Shown one piece after another: positions 10,840 to 26,199 of a stretch of DNA of 64,000 nucleotides; position 1 is the first letter of the stretch, and each line of letters starts with the position of its first letter. This stretch comes from Lunularia cruciata (taxonomy: Eukaryota; Streptophyta; Marchantiopsida; Lunulariales; Lunulariaceae). The position numbers and the translations under genes were made by a program. The stretch covers positions 12,214,001 through 12,278,000 of the forward strand of contig OX419757.1 in assembly GCA_948567375.1 (NCBI GenBank), written 5' to 3'. The notes below the pieces were generated by a model. That model was not told the origin of the DNA, ran no database searches, and saw only the letters and a list, made by a program, of their open reading frames with translations.

Positions 10840-11300
10840 CATTATTGGTGGTGCGGTATGTAGACCAATGTGTAACAATTTGTTGCAAGATGTGTGGTTT
10901 ATGACCAAGTTAGAGCATCATTTATTGCTCCTACGCCATAGTTACACCTATTATCTATCATGGGATTGAGTTACCGCTAGAGTTTGGACTTTGCTTGACC
11001 TTTACCATTGATTATGAGACATCACTGGTATGTTTTGGTAATGGTGGATCACTTCTCCAAGTGGATTGAGTTGGTGGCACTTCTTGACAAGTCCAATGAA
11101 GGGTTCTTAGTCATGTTGGTGCACTATTTGAGGTTTTGACTGATCAGGGTATAGAGTTCTGGGGGGAGTTTTAGGTCTTATGTGACAAGGCTTTGATTGA
11201 TCATTGGACTATCTCTCAAGATCACCCTGAGGTAGATAGCTTAGTAGAGAGAGTGGTTCAAACAAGAGAGAAAGGATTGCAAAAGTATGGTTTGTAGAGA
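10840..11300 (+). pseudogene. Ty3-type integrase remnant
   Basis: A zinc-binding segment with Cys pairs lies near 10860-10900. The catalytic core follows with LDFA at 10984-10995 (first Asp 10987-10989), HWYVLVMVDHFSKWIELVAL near 11026-11085, LTDQGIEFWGEF (second Asp 11142-11144) and PEVDSLVERVVQ (Glu 11247-11249). The last two acidic residues are 35 codons apart, close to the D,D-35-E pattern. Frames change between the blocks, so the protein is broken although all three acidic residues are still encoded. Confidence 0.75.
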
Positions 11301-11752
11301 GTCCACTTGGGAGATTGGGATCTCTAGTTACCTTGGTTGACCATGAGCTATCGGTTCAACTAGCAAGCCTCCTTAGCATCCTTCTCTCCTTACTCTATGG
11401 ACAAGATCCAAATTTATCTATAGCCATTCATTGAGATGCTATTGTAGTTTTGGACTTGGATGATCCAGATGTATGGATGAGTGCATGTTCTTAATGGGCA
11501 GAGATCTTTCAAAGATTGATATTGATGGCCTTTGAGAACTTGGCGATTGCTCAGCATAGAGATACCTTATGTTATGCTACCATTCAAGGAGGAGGTTATA
11601 AACCCTCAATCCGTTGATTTCATCTAGATGACTGTATATCTATAGCAAACAACACCGACAACACTTGATGTTTCTACCAGCCGCACTATCTTGAGAGTGT
11701 GTGAGGTTTTGCCATCTGGAGTCCTTGTGTTGGAAGGACATGATGGTGTTAT

Positions 11753-11970
11753 TTGGAAGGATCATGTGTGCCATGCCACCTCCCAAACATTGATGGTACT
11801 ATGGACCCAAGCTTGGCACTTGTACGAGCAAGCTTGAGGTGTATGTTATGCGGTTCTTTTGGTAGAGCTATTATTATATTAGTATGTGATAGTTGTTTGA
11901 GAGGATGGCATACTCCTCCACTCATGGTGGTTCCTCAAGGATAATGGTTATGTCCTAGATGAACTTGACC
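11753..11970 (+). pseudogene. PHD zinc finger at the end of the methyltransferase element
   Basis: After the integrase an open frame reads CHLPNIDGTMDPSLAL and then the finger: Cys pair CMLC (from 11840), Cys pair CDSC (11885-11896), GWH (11903-11911), PPLMVVPQG, a TAA, then WLCPR. This spacing is that of a C4HC3 PHD finger, which binds histone H3 tails in chromatin proteins. The Cys normally three residues after the His is absent, apparently through a small deletion, and a stop precedes the last Cys. A RING or other treble-clef domain is less likely because of the CD.C....GWH pattern. Confidence 0.65.
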
Positions 11971-12125
11971 TATAGCCAATTCATCCTTTATATGGTATAG
12001 ATTGTAGATGGTGACTAACAATGGGGCTCGATAGTACCTGGCCTCTTGATCTTTTGCCCACCATAGGGTATACCATATACTTGCAGTAGATGGCTATCTG
12101 GAGTTAGAGGGACTTAACCGCCAAC

Positions 12126-12224
12126 TAGGGGGGTGATTGTGGCACTTTAGAGTCCATGTCAACTTATGTGTGAGTTGTACTTCTATAGTGTGTGATGTTG
12201 ACATTGACATATATATGTACAATA
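12126..12224 (+). repeat. Purine tract and LTR-like start, copy 1
   Basis: A purine-rich AACTAGGGGGGTGA is followed by TGTGGCACTTTAGAGTCCAT at 12138. About 85 bp here recur at 12677-12770, including ACTTATGTGTGAGTTGT and TATAGTGTGTGATGTTGA. The pattern fits the polypurine tract and start of the 3' LTR of the methyltransferase element. The LTR may run to about 12665. Confidence 0.6.
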
Positions 12225-12676
12225 ACTATCATGCCATTTGTAGCATCACACCTAGATTGTTTGGACTCTAGAGTAGTAGTGTTGGTAGTTAGGAGTATTT
12301 TGGTAGTTACTCATAGACTACTTGCTGATAGACAAATTTTGTACTCAGGGTACTAACTATATGGTAGGGCCCCCATCACTTGCACCATTTAGACCGTTGG
12401 GTGTGCCGTCAACAAGACCGTTATGGTTTGAGACCTAGCTCAAGTCCAAGGGGTATAGTTTCAAAGTGCAGCTCTAGAGAGCTCACTTCTCTTATGTTGA
12501 GCCTTCAAGCTCCTAGCTATGGTGGATAGAGGCCGGCAAGCATAACCTGGATTCTCTTAGCTAGATTGAGTGTGGCTTGACTATAATCAATGTCCAGTTG
12601 TTGGCAGATTATTGAGTGACATATTAAGTAATGATTTGATTGAAACTAATTTAAGCTGTGTAAACAAATTGATTAT

Positions 12677-12770
12677 TGTGGCACTTTAGAGTCCATGTAT
12701 GACTTATGTGTGAGTTGTGCTTTTATAGTGTGTGATGTTGATAGCAATATATGTTGTGTAGCAATGTATA
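12677..12770 (+). repeat. LTR-like start, copy 2
   Basis: A direct copy of 12138-12224, 539 bp downstream, diverging after the CGCACAATAA block. It may be the truncated LTR of a related insertion placed next to the first LTR, or a tandem LTR duplication. No PBS is recognisable after it. Confidence 0.6.
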
Positions 12771-15735
<2,965 letters not shown>

Positions 15736-15985
15736 CACTCACATAAACAAAATATTATTACCACTAGGAAAGTGAATTATTCTCCTCATATCATCAAAAA
15801 TCACTTGTCTATTGATAGAATAAGAGCACTTCCTCCTAAACTAGGTTTCTCCATAAAATTCTTACCACTCATAAAGAATATTCTTACCACTAGTGAAATC
15901 AGTTGTTCTCCTCATGTCATCACAAATCACTTGTCCATTAATGGAATAAGAGCCATTTTGACTAAAGTAGGTTTCTCCATCAATT
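15736..15985 (+). repeat. Imperfect tandem duplication of about 127 bp
   Basis: 15736-15861 and 15863-15985 are diverged direct repeats sharing ACCACTAG, TTCTCCTCAT, TCATCA and AATCACTTGTC blocks and ending in GTAGGTTTCTCCAT. Both lie in one plus-strand open frame (15658-16002), so the predicted peptide also repeats (NHLSI...IRA...GFSI). I cannot assign a function, and it may be non-coding. Confidence 0.7.
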
Positions 15986-17533
15986 TTGGATCTTTGAGCT
16001 AAAGGAAATAATGTCTTGTCCACTTCAAGAAGCCTTTCATTCCAAAAGATACATGAAATCCAATCTCTCTCCTCTCTGTCAAGTCAATCTAGGCCACCTC
16101 CTTCGCAACATTAGCTAAAATGGCATTGATCACTCTCTTTGTAAACATTGTGGTGGATCCCAAGCTAATACACCATAAATTAGTACTTTTGGCTAATACA
16201 TGCATATTCTTGTTGTGCTTGAACTTGTCAAGTGCTACCACAAGTTGGACCCACACAGGTCTGGTTGCTTTGTGACTAAATTTTTGGGAGAGCCTCATGA
16301 TCTCTAACAAGCTCCCGCAAAGTATAAATGATATCACAACCTTCTGCATCAATTGTCTAAAAGGAAGTGGATCCAAATTCTTTAACAACATGGAGATAAA
16401 TTCACTTTAGCAATCCATGTACATCTGCTCTACCAAATAACATGCAAAATGTGCAAAGTCCTACAATTTTAAAAGCTAATTCCACTCCTCAATACAAGAA
16501 TAGCCTAAAGTGCATTCATCCTCATCCATAAACTCATCAAATTCCAAAAGACCAGCATCATTGTAATTGTCACATTCAAGTTCACCTTGCCACTCCAAGA
16601 GCTTACTTTGCATGAACCTTTTGATTGTTACTCTACTTCAGTAAATCAACCTTGAGCATGTTGATAATTCCAAGCTTGGGACCTAAAGAGAGCACAGCCC
16701 CTCGACATCACAACCAATAGGACAATTTTTCACCCCATTAAATAAGTTTGTAAATTTTTAATACTCTTCTCTCCACTCATTAACAATCTTCTCTTTTCAA
16801 ACACTCCTCCTTTGGCTCTTTGACACTCTTCTCTTCCCAATCACTCATGTTTGACTCTCAAAACTCTTCTCTCTCAACACTTTTCTCTTCTAGATCACTC
16901 CTATCACTCTTGATATTCAACACTCTTTTATGCTCTAGCACTCTTGAAAAAAAATTACTAATTTGAATTTTTTATTGGTAATCCTTCTTCTTGAAAATCC
17001 TTCCACTCCTCCAATCACCTATCTGCTCAAGCACTACTGAATTTTTCTTCATTAATTGGAATTTGCTATTTTGCTCTCAACATCACATCATTTTTGGTTA
17101 ACTCTCTCTATGCTTGAGAGATCTCTCTACTCAAGAAAGCTTCTCTTCCCTTACACTTGAGCTTATTTCCATGTGTCTATGGGAGATGATTTGTGAATGT
17201 GTCTCTCCCTTGCAGTTTTCTCTCATTGATCAATTTCCCTCCCCAAGCTCATAGAATTCAAATTTGCCTTAATCTTACATTAAAGCAACTTTTAGGTTAT
17301 TAATTCAAAGTACATCATATTAATATTTACTGGATCACCCATAATCCATATGTGTCACATTTTAGAATACCCATCAATATTTTATATATAATATTTTATT
17401 TATACGGGTCTATGCCACTAAAAGTCCCATGTACCTCTTCACTCATCACGCATAAAAATATTCTACAATACTTTTACGAGATATTTACAGGAGACACAAA
17501 AAACTATTATTGAAACGCATAATACATCCCTTT
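15986..17533. other. Gene-free region with pyrimidine-rich imperfect repeats
   Basis: No gene recognised. Around 16740-17140 the plus strand is rich in spaced CACTCTTCTCTTC-like phrases, a degenerate pyrimidine minisatellite. The rest is AT-rich and unassigned. Confidence 0.45.
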
Positions 17534-17698
17534 CATGGGGTCTCCCCACCCTTCTTGTTATCCTACGCGGTCGCCATTTTACTTCCATATACCATTCCTT
17601 GATTTCGATAGAAATCCCCCGATAAACAACGAATTGTTTATCGGGGGAAAAGGCGACCGCATAGAATAACATGAAGGATGGGAAGACCCATCAAGCCG
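17534..17698. repeat. Large inverted repeat: two facing copies of the tail module with a central palindrome
   Basis: 17534-17575 reads toward GGTCGCC and its inverted partner 17652-17698 starts with GGCGACCGCATAG, so two copies of the short module found elsewhere in the window face each other. Between them a palindrome with 14-bp perfect arms, CCCCCGATAAACAA and TTGTTTATCGGGGG, surrounds CGAA (17616-17647). Two non-LTR tails inserted tail to tail would give this, as would a foldback element. Confidence 0.85.
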
Positions 17699-19560
17699 CT
17701 TGTCCACCACAGTTGCTTGACCTTCTACAGTATGGGACTAGGTTAGCAATACTACCTATGATTCGTATAGAGGAGATTCACAAGACAAACGGAAACAAAA
17801 TGCGATCGCGTGTGATAGCAAGAAGGATGGGAAACAGTACTACTACCCTTTGACACATTCCATGACTCACTTTATACCACCTCATAGTTAAATTTTTGAA
17901 ATCACTTCGGGCACTAATGCGCAGTTCATTTGGTATTTCCAATGCCAGATTCATATTCTAACGTAAACACTTACGCAGGTGCAGGTTCTGATAGTCCTTT
18001 TCAGTTCATGCAGGAGTATATCCGGAACTGAACTATTTACGACCTGGTCCGATTAACGTAATTTGAGTAGTGATCAGGAATTTATTCCAGTTGTTAATAC
18101 CAAACGCCTGTGAGCAAATCAGATGCACTGACCGAAGTTAGCACTCCTCTTTCGCTCTCGCTCTCGCTCTCACTGCCACTGTAGACGGGTAGTAAAACAC
18201 CAATGAGTTCCCTCCACAGATGCACTATCTTCCCGACCGACAATGGTTTTTGAAACATCAGTGCACGAACGGCTGGGTACTTAGCGCAGAGTCAGTCTTT
18301 GATTCTCTGATTCTTCTCTTCTTTAGGCTTCTTCCTGCTTTAGCCGTTACTGACAGTAACGGCTACAGCAGATCACTGTATTATTAAGCAGCGCTGAAAC
18401 TCGGCATTTCAATCGTGGGAATATCTAAGTTCCCGATGATTCGCTAGCACTGTAGGTTGTGATAGAGTAGGCAATACTGGATATAGAAAAGTACAACTCT
18501 GCTGGATGATTTTGTTGATAGCGGTTGATCGCGGAACCTCGCACTCTGTTAGTGAATGAAAGCTCTTGCTCTAAGGGCACAAGTTCTCACTTTTCGAAAC
18601 TTTACAGACGTAAGGAAGTAGAGTTTGTCGGCTTGTGCACCTTTCGAGGTGCATAACCCAACAGTGGAGACTCCACATTCTGGCACAACACGAGGCAGCA
18701 AATCTGATCAGTTACAACACGGTAGCTTATGCACAGTCTGGAGCTCCGGGATCCAAGTACTCAAAGTAGCAACACATGTTTGCAGACTTCAAGGACAGGG
18801 CAGATTTGATTTCGTGGTCTCTTGTCAATGCGAAAGTGCGGTTCAGTGTGGATAAGAATCGAAGTTATAGCTTCGTAGGACAGGCAACTCAACGCCAACT
18901 GTGCAAACGGTTGACAGAGTTAGATGGACAATGTACATACATATTTGTGTATAAAAAGTCTCGAGGGTATAATCGTAATGTTCTTAACTAGAACACAAGC
19001 ACAGACGCAAGAGGTTTTGGCAATGTTTCGCAAAGAGGTTTTGTGATTTTCGAGCTCAAGCAATGCTGATAAGTAGCTAACGGTAGCCGAGACCCAACAT
19101 CGCACTTATCATATTCCAGACATTCTGGAGTGTCCCTGTAGCCTTGAAGGCAGATTGTCATACTGTTACCTACCCATTCATTTTCGCGATTCACACACTT
19201 ACAGACCTGTTCTGATCGATAGCTAAGCAATGTCACATCCGAAATAGAAACCAATGAGTGATTTGTAAATTCTTATCCAGCTATAGTTTGTGTTCTCAAA
19301 AGCTTGAGCATTGATTACTTCCAGCGCTCCAGTACTCTAGTAGTACTGTACATACAAGTTCTAAGTCTCTTTTGAGGATGATCGTACTGCTGATAACATC
19401 TATAATGCTTGGCTCTTCTATAGCTTCCAATCAGTACATATGCCAGAAATCAAGCTTGGCTAGCTGTTATTCCACTTTCTTATTCCTTGGAGACTCTGTC
19501 CCAGCCACCAGTTAGAAATTCGTTGAAATTTTGCCGTAGGAGCTTGAGAATATTAAAATA
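17699..19560. other. Low-copy region without a confident gene
   Basis: Composition resembles 1-4105 and the TWD40-1 introns. Small frames exist at 18625-18991 (plus) and 18920-19254 (minus) but overlap each other and match nothing I know. A short GCTCTC run lies near 18155. Confidence 0.4.
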
Positions 19561-22391
19561 GGGCGGTCAAACGGTTACTTACATATTATGGCATATGACC
19601 AAAAGCATTTCTGTAACAATGATTTAAAACGCTTTTTACAAAAAAAATATGTAAAGTATCTCTGACATTCTAGGTGCAATAGTGGAGATTTTTCATTCCT
19701 CTGCCATCGAGGTTTAGTTCCATTTAAGTTTTGTCCTTTAGGTTTGATGTGATTTTCATATGCTTCTTGTTATCTTATGTGTATAGAATTTTGGTTAAAA
19801 ATTATTTCAGATTAGATTAATTTCAAAAATAGTGTTTAAATTACTCTTCTGTCTCATTTTAGATAGTCCTAAATACATTTGTAGATTCAATGAAATGATT
19901 CAAGAGAAATTTTATACTATAATATATGTTGAATTTCATTAAAACATTATAATAGTTAATAATATCATGTATATATATATATATATATATATATTCATTC
20001 AATATAATTAATGAAAAATATTTTAAATTATGAAGATTATAAAACTGTTACATGACTAAATTTAAGTCTTCCACATCTTGATACTAATTGATCCAATTTT
20101 TTCAAGTTTCGCTTCCAAACCGCGTTGCAATTAAACCCCCCACAGTATTAATTTAGGATATTTCATTTATCTCCTTCCATTGAATTCACATTACCTTTAC
20201 CTTCGTACTATCTCTTTCATAACAGCTACATTTTGAATCTTGGTACAAACGTACTCCGGTGGTGAGACAATACTGACTCTCGAGTGCTTCGCCGTTCATA
20301 CCTTGCAACTTTCACCAATTCTTCATATTTGGGTAAATAAACATTTAATATCCAAATAAAATAAAATTTTCCGCACTATATCATATTCATTTCTCTATAA
20401 GGTAAATAGCTATGATCTCTAATTACTACCAATACTGCGTAGACATAATTGTGGACAGTTTTGGAGACATTTATCTTCTCAAGATTTTAAATCAGACTCT
20501 CATGAATTTTAATATTGACATATAAATAATGATATGCTCTTCTTTTTCATCAGTGTTTCATGATACTCCTTTCATCTAAAGCATATCCCAAAAGTAAGAT
20601 TATAATCTTTATTCATTATCCATGTTATTGATGACCGATAGTTTGGTAGTACTTAATAGATATTTAGATTCTCAGTATCATTAATATTTCCAATAAATTA
20701 AACATTTCAACTTTTCCAATTGGAAATCTAATCTCCATAAGCCATAAAGGACGACCAAAACAACAAACCAATTCTGTTATATAGATTGTAAATTATCAAT
20801 CACAGAAAGTTGATGTATTGAAGCACAACCGTTGTTTATGGTCAAACTCTTATTGTTATGTGGAATAATAAGTTTATAAACTTATAATTTGATTTTTGTC
20901 AAATTTTATATCTTAATGTCAAAATAACGATTATAATGTTAGATTTTTTGCTGAATTTATCATTTAAATTTGACTTGAAAACAAATTTTCAGAATAATTT
21001 ATATTTTCATTTATGAATTATGTTAAATAATTATACTAAAGGTTAGGGGTCTAAATATCTCATCTCTAACCATAATAGTCAACTATGTCACTATAAATTA
21101 TCTCCGTCGATATAATGAATCTCTCCAAGATTTTTAGATATGTTAGGGATCTTATGACTTTGAATTAGTCAAAGTATGAGGAAAAGTTAAGCAAAATGGC
21201 ACTTGCTCAAAACTATCAAAAGAGTTCAAGTAGAGAAGTTGTAAGAAATTCTCCACGTTTCTCGTGAAACTCATAAGATCAACTGTTACACCTCTTTCTC
21301 CGTTAGGGTTGTGACTCCTACCTTTCCTTCTCAACTTATAGCCCAAAATATGATGCATAGAAATTTACAAAATCCAAAAGATTGATTGCTAACTTGGGAA
21401 ATAGCTATGGGTTCCGGCAATAAGGAATTGCTGAAAGGGCATAGCATGTAACGGGTAAGGGGTAAAAGTACTTTGGTTGTAGGAGATGCAATTTGTGTAA
21501 CTATCAGTGTGGTTAATATTCACCTGTCTAGTGTAATATAATTAGGTTTTTATCCAAAGGTGAGATGATTAGTGTGTGTGGTAGCTACTTGGAAACTATT
21601 GCCGGAGGCTCCAATTATCATGATTGACTTATAGATTATAGCTCTAATGGAAGCTAGAATGACACATCACACTTTGGTGCAAATCTTTGATTCTCTTCTC
21701 TTGAAAAGAGAAGTAAGGATGTTGCAGCCAGATGTAACATTGATTGATCGCTATGACCACTTTGAAAACAATCAATATGGAATGGAGTGCCATGTGCATC
21801 AAAAGCAAAAAGGGAATCAAATAGGAGAGGATAAAGAATAAAATAGAGTGGTGCAACTGCTGAATTGATAGGTTTAGGTTGTAGGGTTACTCAAGCTACG
21901 GTTTGAAAGTAGCAATAAGATGCTTGTGGTGAGAAAAATTCAGGTTCTTGTGTTTCTTGGATCTAAGTGAAGGATTAAGAATGAACTCCAAATTGATGGA
22001 CTTCATCAAAGTGGGAATCAGGGTTGTAAGAGGTATGTAGTTTTGCAGTAATAATTGAACTTAAGTGTATAACCAAGTTTGGAAGAGTGATGGTCTCTTT
22101 TGGTTTTTGGTTGTAAATAGTCTCCTCTCACATCTTGAATTTGTTTTCTTTTCTACTCTTTATCTTTACTTTGTTTTCTTTTTTTATTCCTTTTTTTGTT
22201 GGCAATTCTTTTTTGTATGTTCTATCTTTTATCCATGTGTTATTCCTTTATTCTTGTGTATAACTATACTTCCAATAGAATATCTTATTATGTCTTGTTT
22301 TCATTCTTTTGCACATGGACTTAGAAGGACTATCACAAGGAATAGTTTTCATCTAGTGCACTATACCCTTTACATGCAATTAGGAAGTAGA
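19561..22391. other. AT-rich gene-free region with (TA)n run
   Basis: Very AT-rich, especially to about 21100, with a TA dinucleotide run at 19970-19994. No element ends, domains or exons are seen. It looks like heavily decayed repeat DNA. Confidence 0.5.
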
Positions 22392-22974
22392 TATAATATT
22401 TTGAGGATAGGCAAACCCCCAAGAGAGACACAAAACTTCAGTCCTCAATATTCTGATGCCCCTAAGGAGCACCTTGTCTTTATTATACAACTAAGAGGAT
22501 CCCCTCAAAGGACGCTACACCCTTGGATCAGATACATGGATTGGTGACATGTCAACAAAATCCACCCTCAGATTAGTTGCATGGATGGGCAATATGTTGA
22601 TCCTTGTCCTATTTTGCTGATCAAACAAGTTTGACAAAAAATAATCTTTGGGGAATCTTCTTGTATGAAGCTCAAAGTAGCTTGGGTGAGTTAGTGCTGG
22701 AAAGCTCTCAATGAGACAAACATGGAGGAGAAGACAATGTCTTTTCTTCTCAAGGGGTGAAGTATTTCAATTTTTTAAGCCTAATTCATTTGTTTAGGCC
22801 TCTGAAATTAGCTCCAAAGTTTTCAATGTGTTTCTGGCCTCTACTCTATTAGTGGAAGTACTCTTTTGGTGAAACCTCTATTTGATCCGCTTAGACCATC
22901 ATACACAAAATCCTTCCATATATTACCAAACCAATTTTCACCTCTAGATAATATGTCTAGCTAGTGGTATTATA
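22392..22974 (-). repeat. Solo LTR of the 23-kb chromovirus family, inverted
   Basis: 583 bp match the 23160-23756 LTR in reverse, including the segment before the TATA-like stretch (22475-22490) and the CTAGCTAGACATATTA-type start. The termini have decayed from TG/CA to TATAA...TTATA, consistent with C-to-T change. Identical 5-bp flanks GTAGA (22387-22391 and 22975-22979) are its target-site duplication, so this is a solo LTR left by recombination between two LTRs. Confidence 0.9.
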
Positions 22975-23159
22975 GTAGATCTAATTGTTGAACTTTGTAG
23001 TATAAACCTACAATTGATCAAGTTACTCTAGATGAAGTACCTTCATGCCATATCACATACTTTGCTATACTAGTGGAAGATCCTACACTGGTTGATTCTA
23101 CTATAGAGGATATAAAGGATACTACATCCACTATCATACTCATCCTTGATCTCCCTATT

Positions 23160-23756
23160 TGTAATCCCATTAGCTAGACATATTATTTGGAAATGAAATT
23201 TGGCTTGGTAACATCCGGAATGATGTTATATATGATGGACTAAATAGATCAGATAGGAGTGTCACCAAAATAGTACTTCCACTAATAGAGCAAGAGCCAA
23301 AAACACCTTGATAACTTTAGAGCTAATCTTGGAGGCATAAACATGAGAATTAGGCCTCAAAAATAAAAAGACCCCAACCCTTGTTGGGAAAAAGACTTGC
23401 CTTCTCTTCCTTTGTTCATCTTGTCGAGAGCTTTGCTACGGTACCTCACCCATATGATTGTAAGCTCCCTACAAGAAGATTCACTAAAGATTCCCTTTGG
23501 TCAAACTTGTTTGACCAACCAGATAAGACAAGAACCTACCTGTCACCAATCCATGTAACTAATCTAAGGGTGGAGCTTGCTGACATGTTACCAATCCTTG
23601 TATTTGATCCAAGGGTGGAGCTTCCTTTGATGGAATCCTCTTTGATATATAATAAAGACAAGGTGCTCCTTTAGGGCATCGGAGTAATGAGTGTGAAGCT
23701 TTTTGTTTCTTCTCTTATATTTCTCTTCAAGGTTCTCCTATCCTTTGAACATTACA
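23160..23756 (+). repeat. 5' LTR of the chromovirus
   Basis: 597 bp starting TGTAATCCCATTAGC and ending ATTACA. The first 230 bp match 28862-29090. A TATA-like GATATATAATAAAG at 23644-23657 is the likely promoter. The PBS follows directly. Confidence 0.9.
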
Positions 23757-23757
23757 A

Positions 23758-23770
23758 TGATATCAGAGCC
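23758..23770 (+). promoter_or_regulatory. Primer-binding site (initiator-Met tRNA type)
   Basis: TGATATCAGAGCC differs by one base from the common plant PBS TGGTATCAGAGC, which pairs with the 3' end of initiator methionine tRNA. It lies one base after the LTR end, as expected. Confidence 0.8.
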
Positions 23771-24532
23771 TAGGTTCAATCCAAGAGAGTGGATCACCCC
23801 ACTCACCCCACTTGGAAGAACATGGGCTATTGAGATTGACTAATTTCGAGGGAAGAAACAATAATGCAATTGATAGATTAGGAGTATTTTAAAGAGAAGA
23901 TGGGATGGAGGCTCTTGGAGGAAAATTTCATGCACCCCACTTTTTGTTCTTGAATTTATTCCATATCAAGATTATGTACATATAGTGTGAGCAAGTGAGA
24001 GTATATCTTGTTTACCATTTGGAGTAGAATTTATAGATACAATGATGAATTCACCAAACTTGGTGATTCTATCTATGGTGATATTTGATAGAGAGTGGGA
24101 TTTGATAATCTATATCCTCTTATGATGTAATGAATCTAAATTACCCAATCTTCTCACTTTCAACACTGAAGTAGAAATCCGTTATGTAGTTAGACCAAAA
24201 ATGATATTTAAGGATTTTGTGCTATGCAATTTTGGTGAGGAATATTATCAACAAATGATAGCCTCCAAAGTCTCAATGGTAGTCCAAATAGTCTATACCT
24301 CCACTTGAATGATCATATTAACTCTCCATTAAAGTAGGAAGTAGCAATTGAGCATTTGCCGTGTGTAAGAATCATGGATCCATAGTTGCAAGATTTGATG
24401 CAAGGAATGTAGGGGATGTTCAATGAGTTCCAGGAGATCAAGATGACCATGGACACATTGCAAAGTCAAGTATATATGTTTAGGAATGATTAGAGAATGC
24501 AAGAAGGAGAATAGTTCCAAACCATAGTACCA

Positions 24533-25400
24533 ATGGCCAAAGTACATGGAGAGTCAATCATGCCAATGATACCAACCTTGGTCATCAATGAAGTCACATT
24601 GTCACCACGGATGAAGAATACATGCAACATTGAGCCTTACAAGGGACAACATTCCATGGAAGTAGTGGAAAATTGGATTTCAAGATTGAATCAATACTTT
24701 CATTTATTCACAGTTGAGATCAATGATCATTTTGCAGGTGTATTTGCATGCGGGTACTTGACTGATAAAGCTCTTGCATGGTATGACACTTGGGAACAAT
24801 CAATGTTAGCAAAAGGAAGAGAGATCACTTGGACGGCAATACAAGAAGAGCTACTAAAGAATTTTCAATCCGTGGATTCTGTGCAAGTGGCCCAAACCCG
24901 ACTGAGGAGGTTGAAGCAAAAGAACAGCGCACAAGAGTATGTGGACCATTTCTTGATCTTCAAGTTGCAATAACTAATATGAGTCCATCAAAAGCTTTGG
25001 ACAATTTCAAACAAGGTTAAAAGAGAAATTTTGGCAAGAAGTAATGGTACAAAGTCCTTGCACTATTTTTGAAGCCATTGCCTTTACTCAAAGAATAGAA
25101 GGGGCACTTGGAAGAGATGAAGGGTAGTCCTGACTTAACATTATTGGATTAAAACACCACACTTTGGTGGACTAGTTCCTATAGAATTGGGCAACATTTG
25201 GTTTCGAGATCAAGGAGCACGACCACTCCAAGGAGAAAGGGGACAGGTCAAAGAAAGGAGAGATGGAGTCCACGAGGAGAGGGACTCAAGCAGAACAATG
25301 TCATTGCTACAACTGCAGCCAAGTTAGATACATAGCCATCAATTGTTGTGCTTGTCTTCCTAGAGGCCCCTGGCCTCCATACATGCAATCTTTGAACAAC
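24533..25400 (+). pseudogene. Ty3 gag with zinc knuckle
   Basis: The gag matrix/capsid-like domain (24533-24973) contains VENWISRLNQYFHLF, DKALAWYDTWEQ and AQEYVDHFL in the usual order, then a stop. After a frame change a zinc knuckle appears in the frame starting 25263 (CYNCSQVRYIAINC). It has the spacing C-x2-C-x4-x-x4-C, but the histidine is Tyr, explained by one C-to-T change. Gag packages the RNA genome, so the knuckle change alone would be damaging. Confidence 0.8.
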
Positions 25401-25549
25401 ATAGAGAGAAGAATTGAAGTGGAGGATATGAAAATCACATCAGAAAATAAAGATCACGTATAAATGTACCTCACGGACTTACTAGCCCAATCGAGAAGAG
25501 AAAAATTAGCATGAAGACAAGGATGAATGTGCAAAGGTTGAGGCAAAAA

Positions 25550-25920
25550 AAATCACAGGATTGTCATGAATGCAGTCCTAAAAGGCAATCAAGTGAGAGT
25601 GTTGATAGACCTTGGAGCAACCAAGAATTTCTTATCTCACTTTGTTGTAATAAGGTTGGAGATAGATCTAGAGAAGGTGAGAATGAAGAAGTAGTTATCT
25701 CATGGTCAAACAGAGAGGATTGAGTCATTACCTAAAAAGATAGCACTCTCTATAGGAGAGTATCAAGAGGAGATTTAGTGGCGAGTGATGTGGTTAGCTC
25801 AATATAATGCAATCTTTGGTATGTCATGGATGGAGCACTACAATCCCACCGTAGATTGGAGAAAGAAAAGAGTGAGAACTCACCAATGGAAAATCGTTGG
25901 GTTAAAGAAAGATCACAATG
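25550..25920 (+). pseudogene. Ty3 aspartic protease remnant
   Basis: VLIDLGATKNFLS (Asp at 25608-25610) aligns with the usual active-site DSGATHNFIS, the Ser being replaced by Leu. An IFGMSWMEHYNP segment (near 25815) matches the distal hydrophobic-Gly region. Frames shift between these blocks, so no intact protease is encoded. Confidence 0.65.
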
Positions 25921-26199
25921 CAATAATTGCCTCTCTATGTTATAGGAACATTAGCTATTTGTAAAATAGATAGATGTTTCATGAGCTTAATAAGAGAAGT
26001 CTAGAGTGCATAGTTTGATGGACAAATACTTGAGAAGTTGAAAGATGTGGTCAAGGAGTTTTAAGATGTTCTCCGATGACCTACTCTCAAGATTACCACC
26101 AAAAAGGAGAGTAGATCATAAAATCTAGATACTTCTTGGGAAAACACCTCCTTGTAATGCCACATATTGACTATCATCTCATGAGTTTGAGTGTAAGGC

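Larger units (their letters stand above)
6500..12770 (+). mobile_element. Decayed Ty3/gypsy-type element with DNA methyltransferase and PHD finger
   Basis: Plus-strand remnants occur in the order aspartic protease (about 6918-7240), C5-DNA methyltransferase (7640-8612), RT (8940-9720), RNase H (9735-10330), integrase (10840-11300) and PHD finger (11840-11970). A purine tract at 12126-12136 and an LTR-like start (TGTGGCAC, 12138) follow. No 5' LTR or clear gag was found, so the 5' end is probably truncated near 6500. Stops and frameshifts occur in every domain. The order of modules is seen directly; that they formed one polyprotein is inferred from shared strand, spacing and shared frame. Confidence 0.75.
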
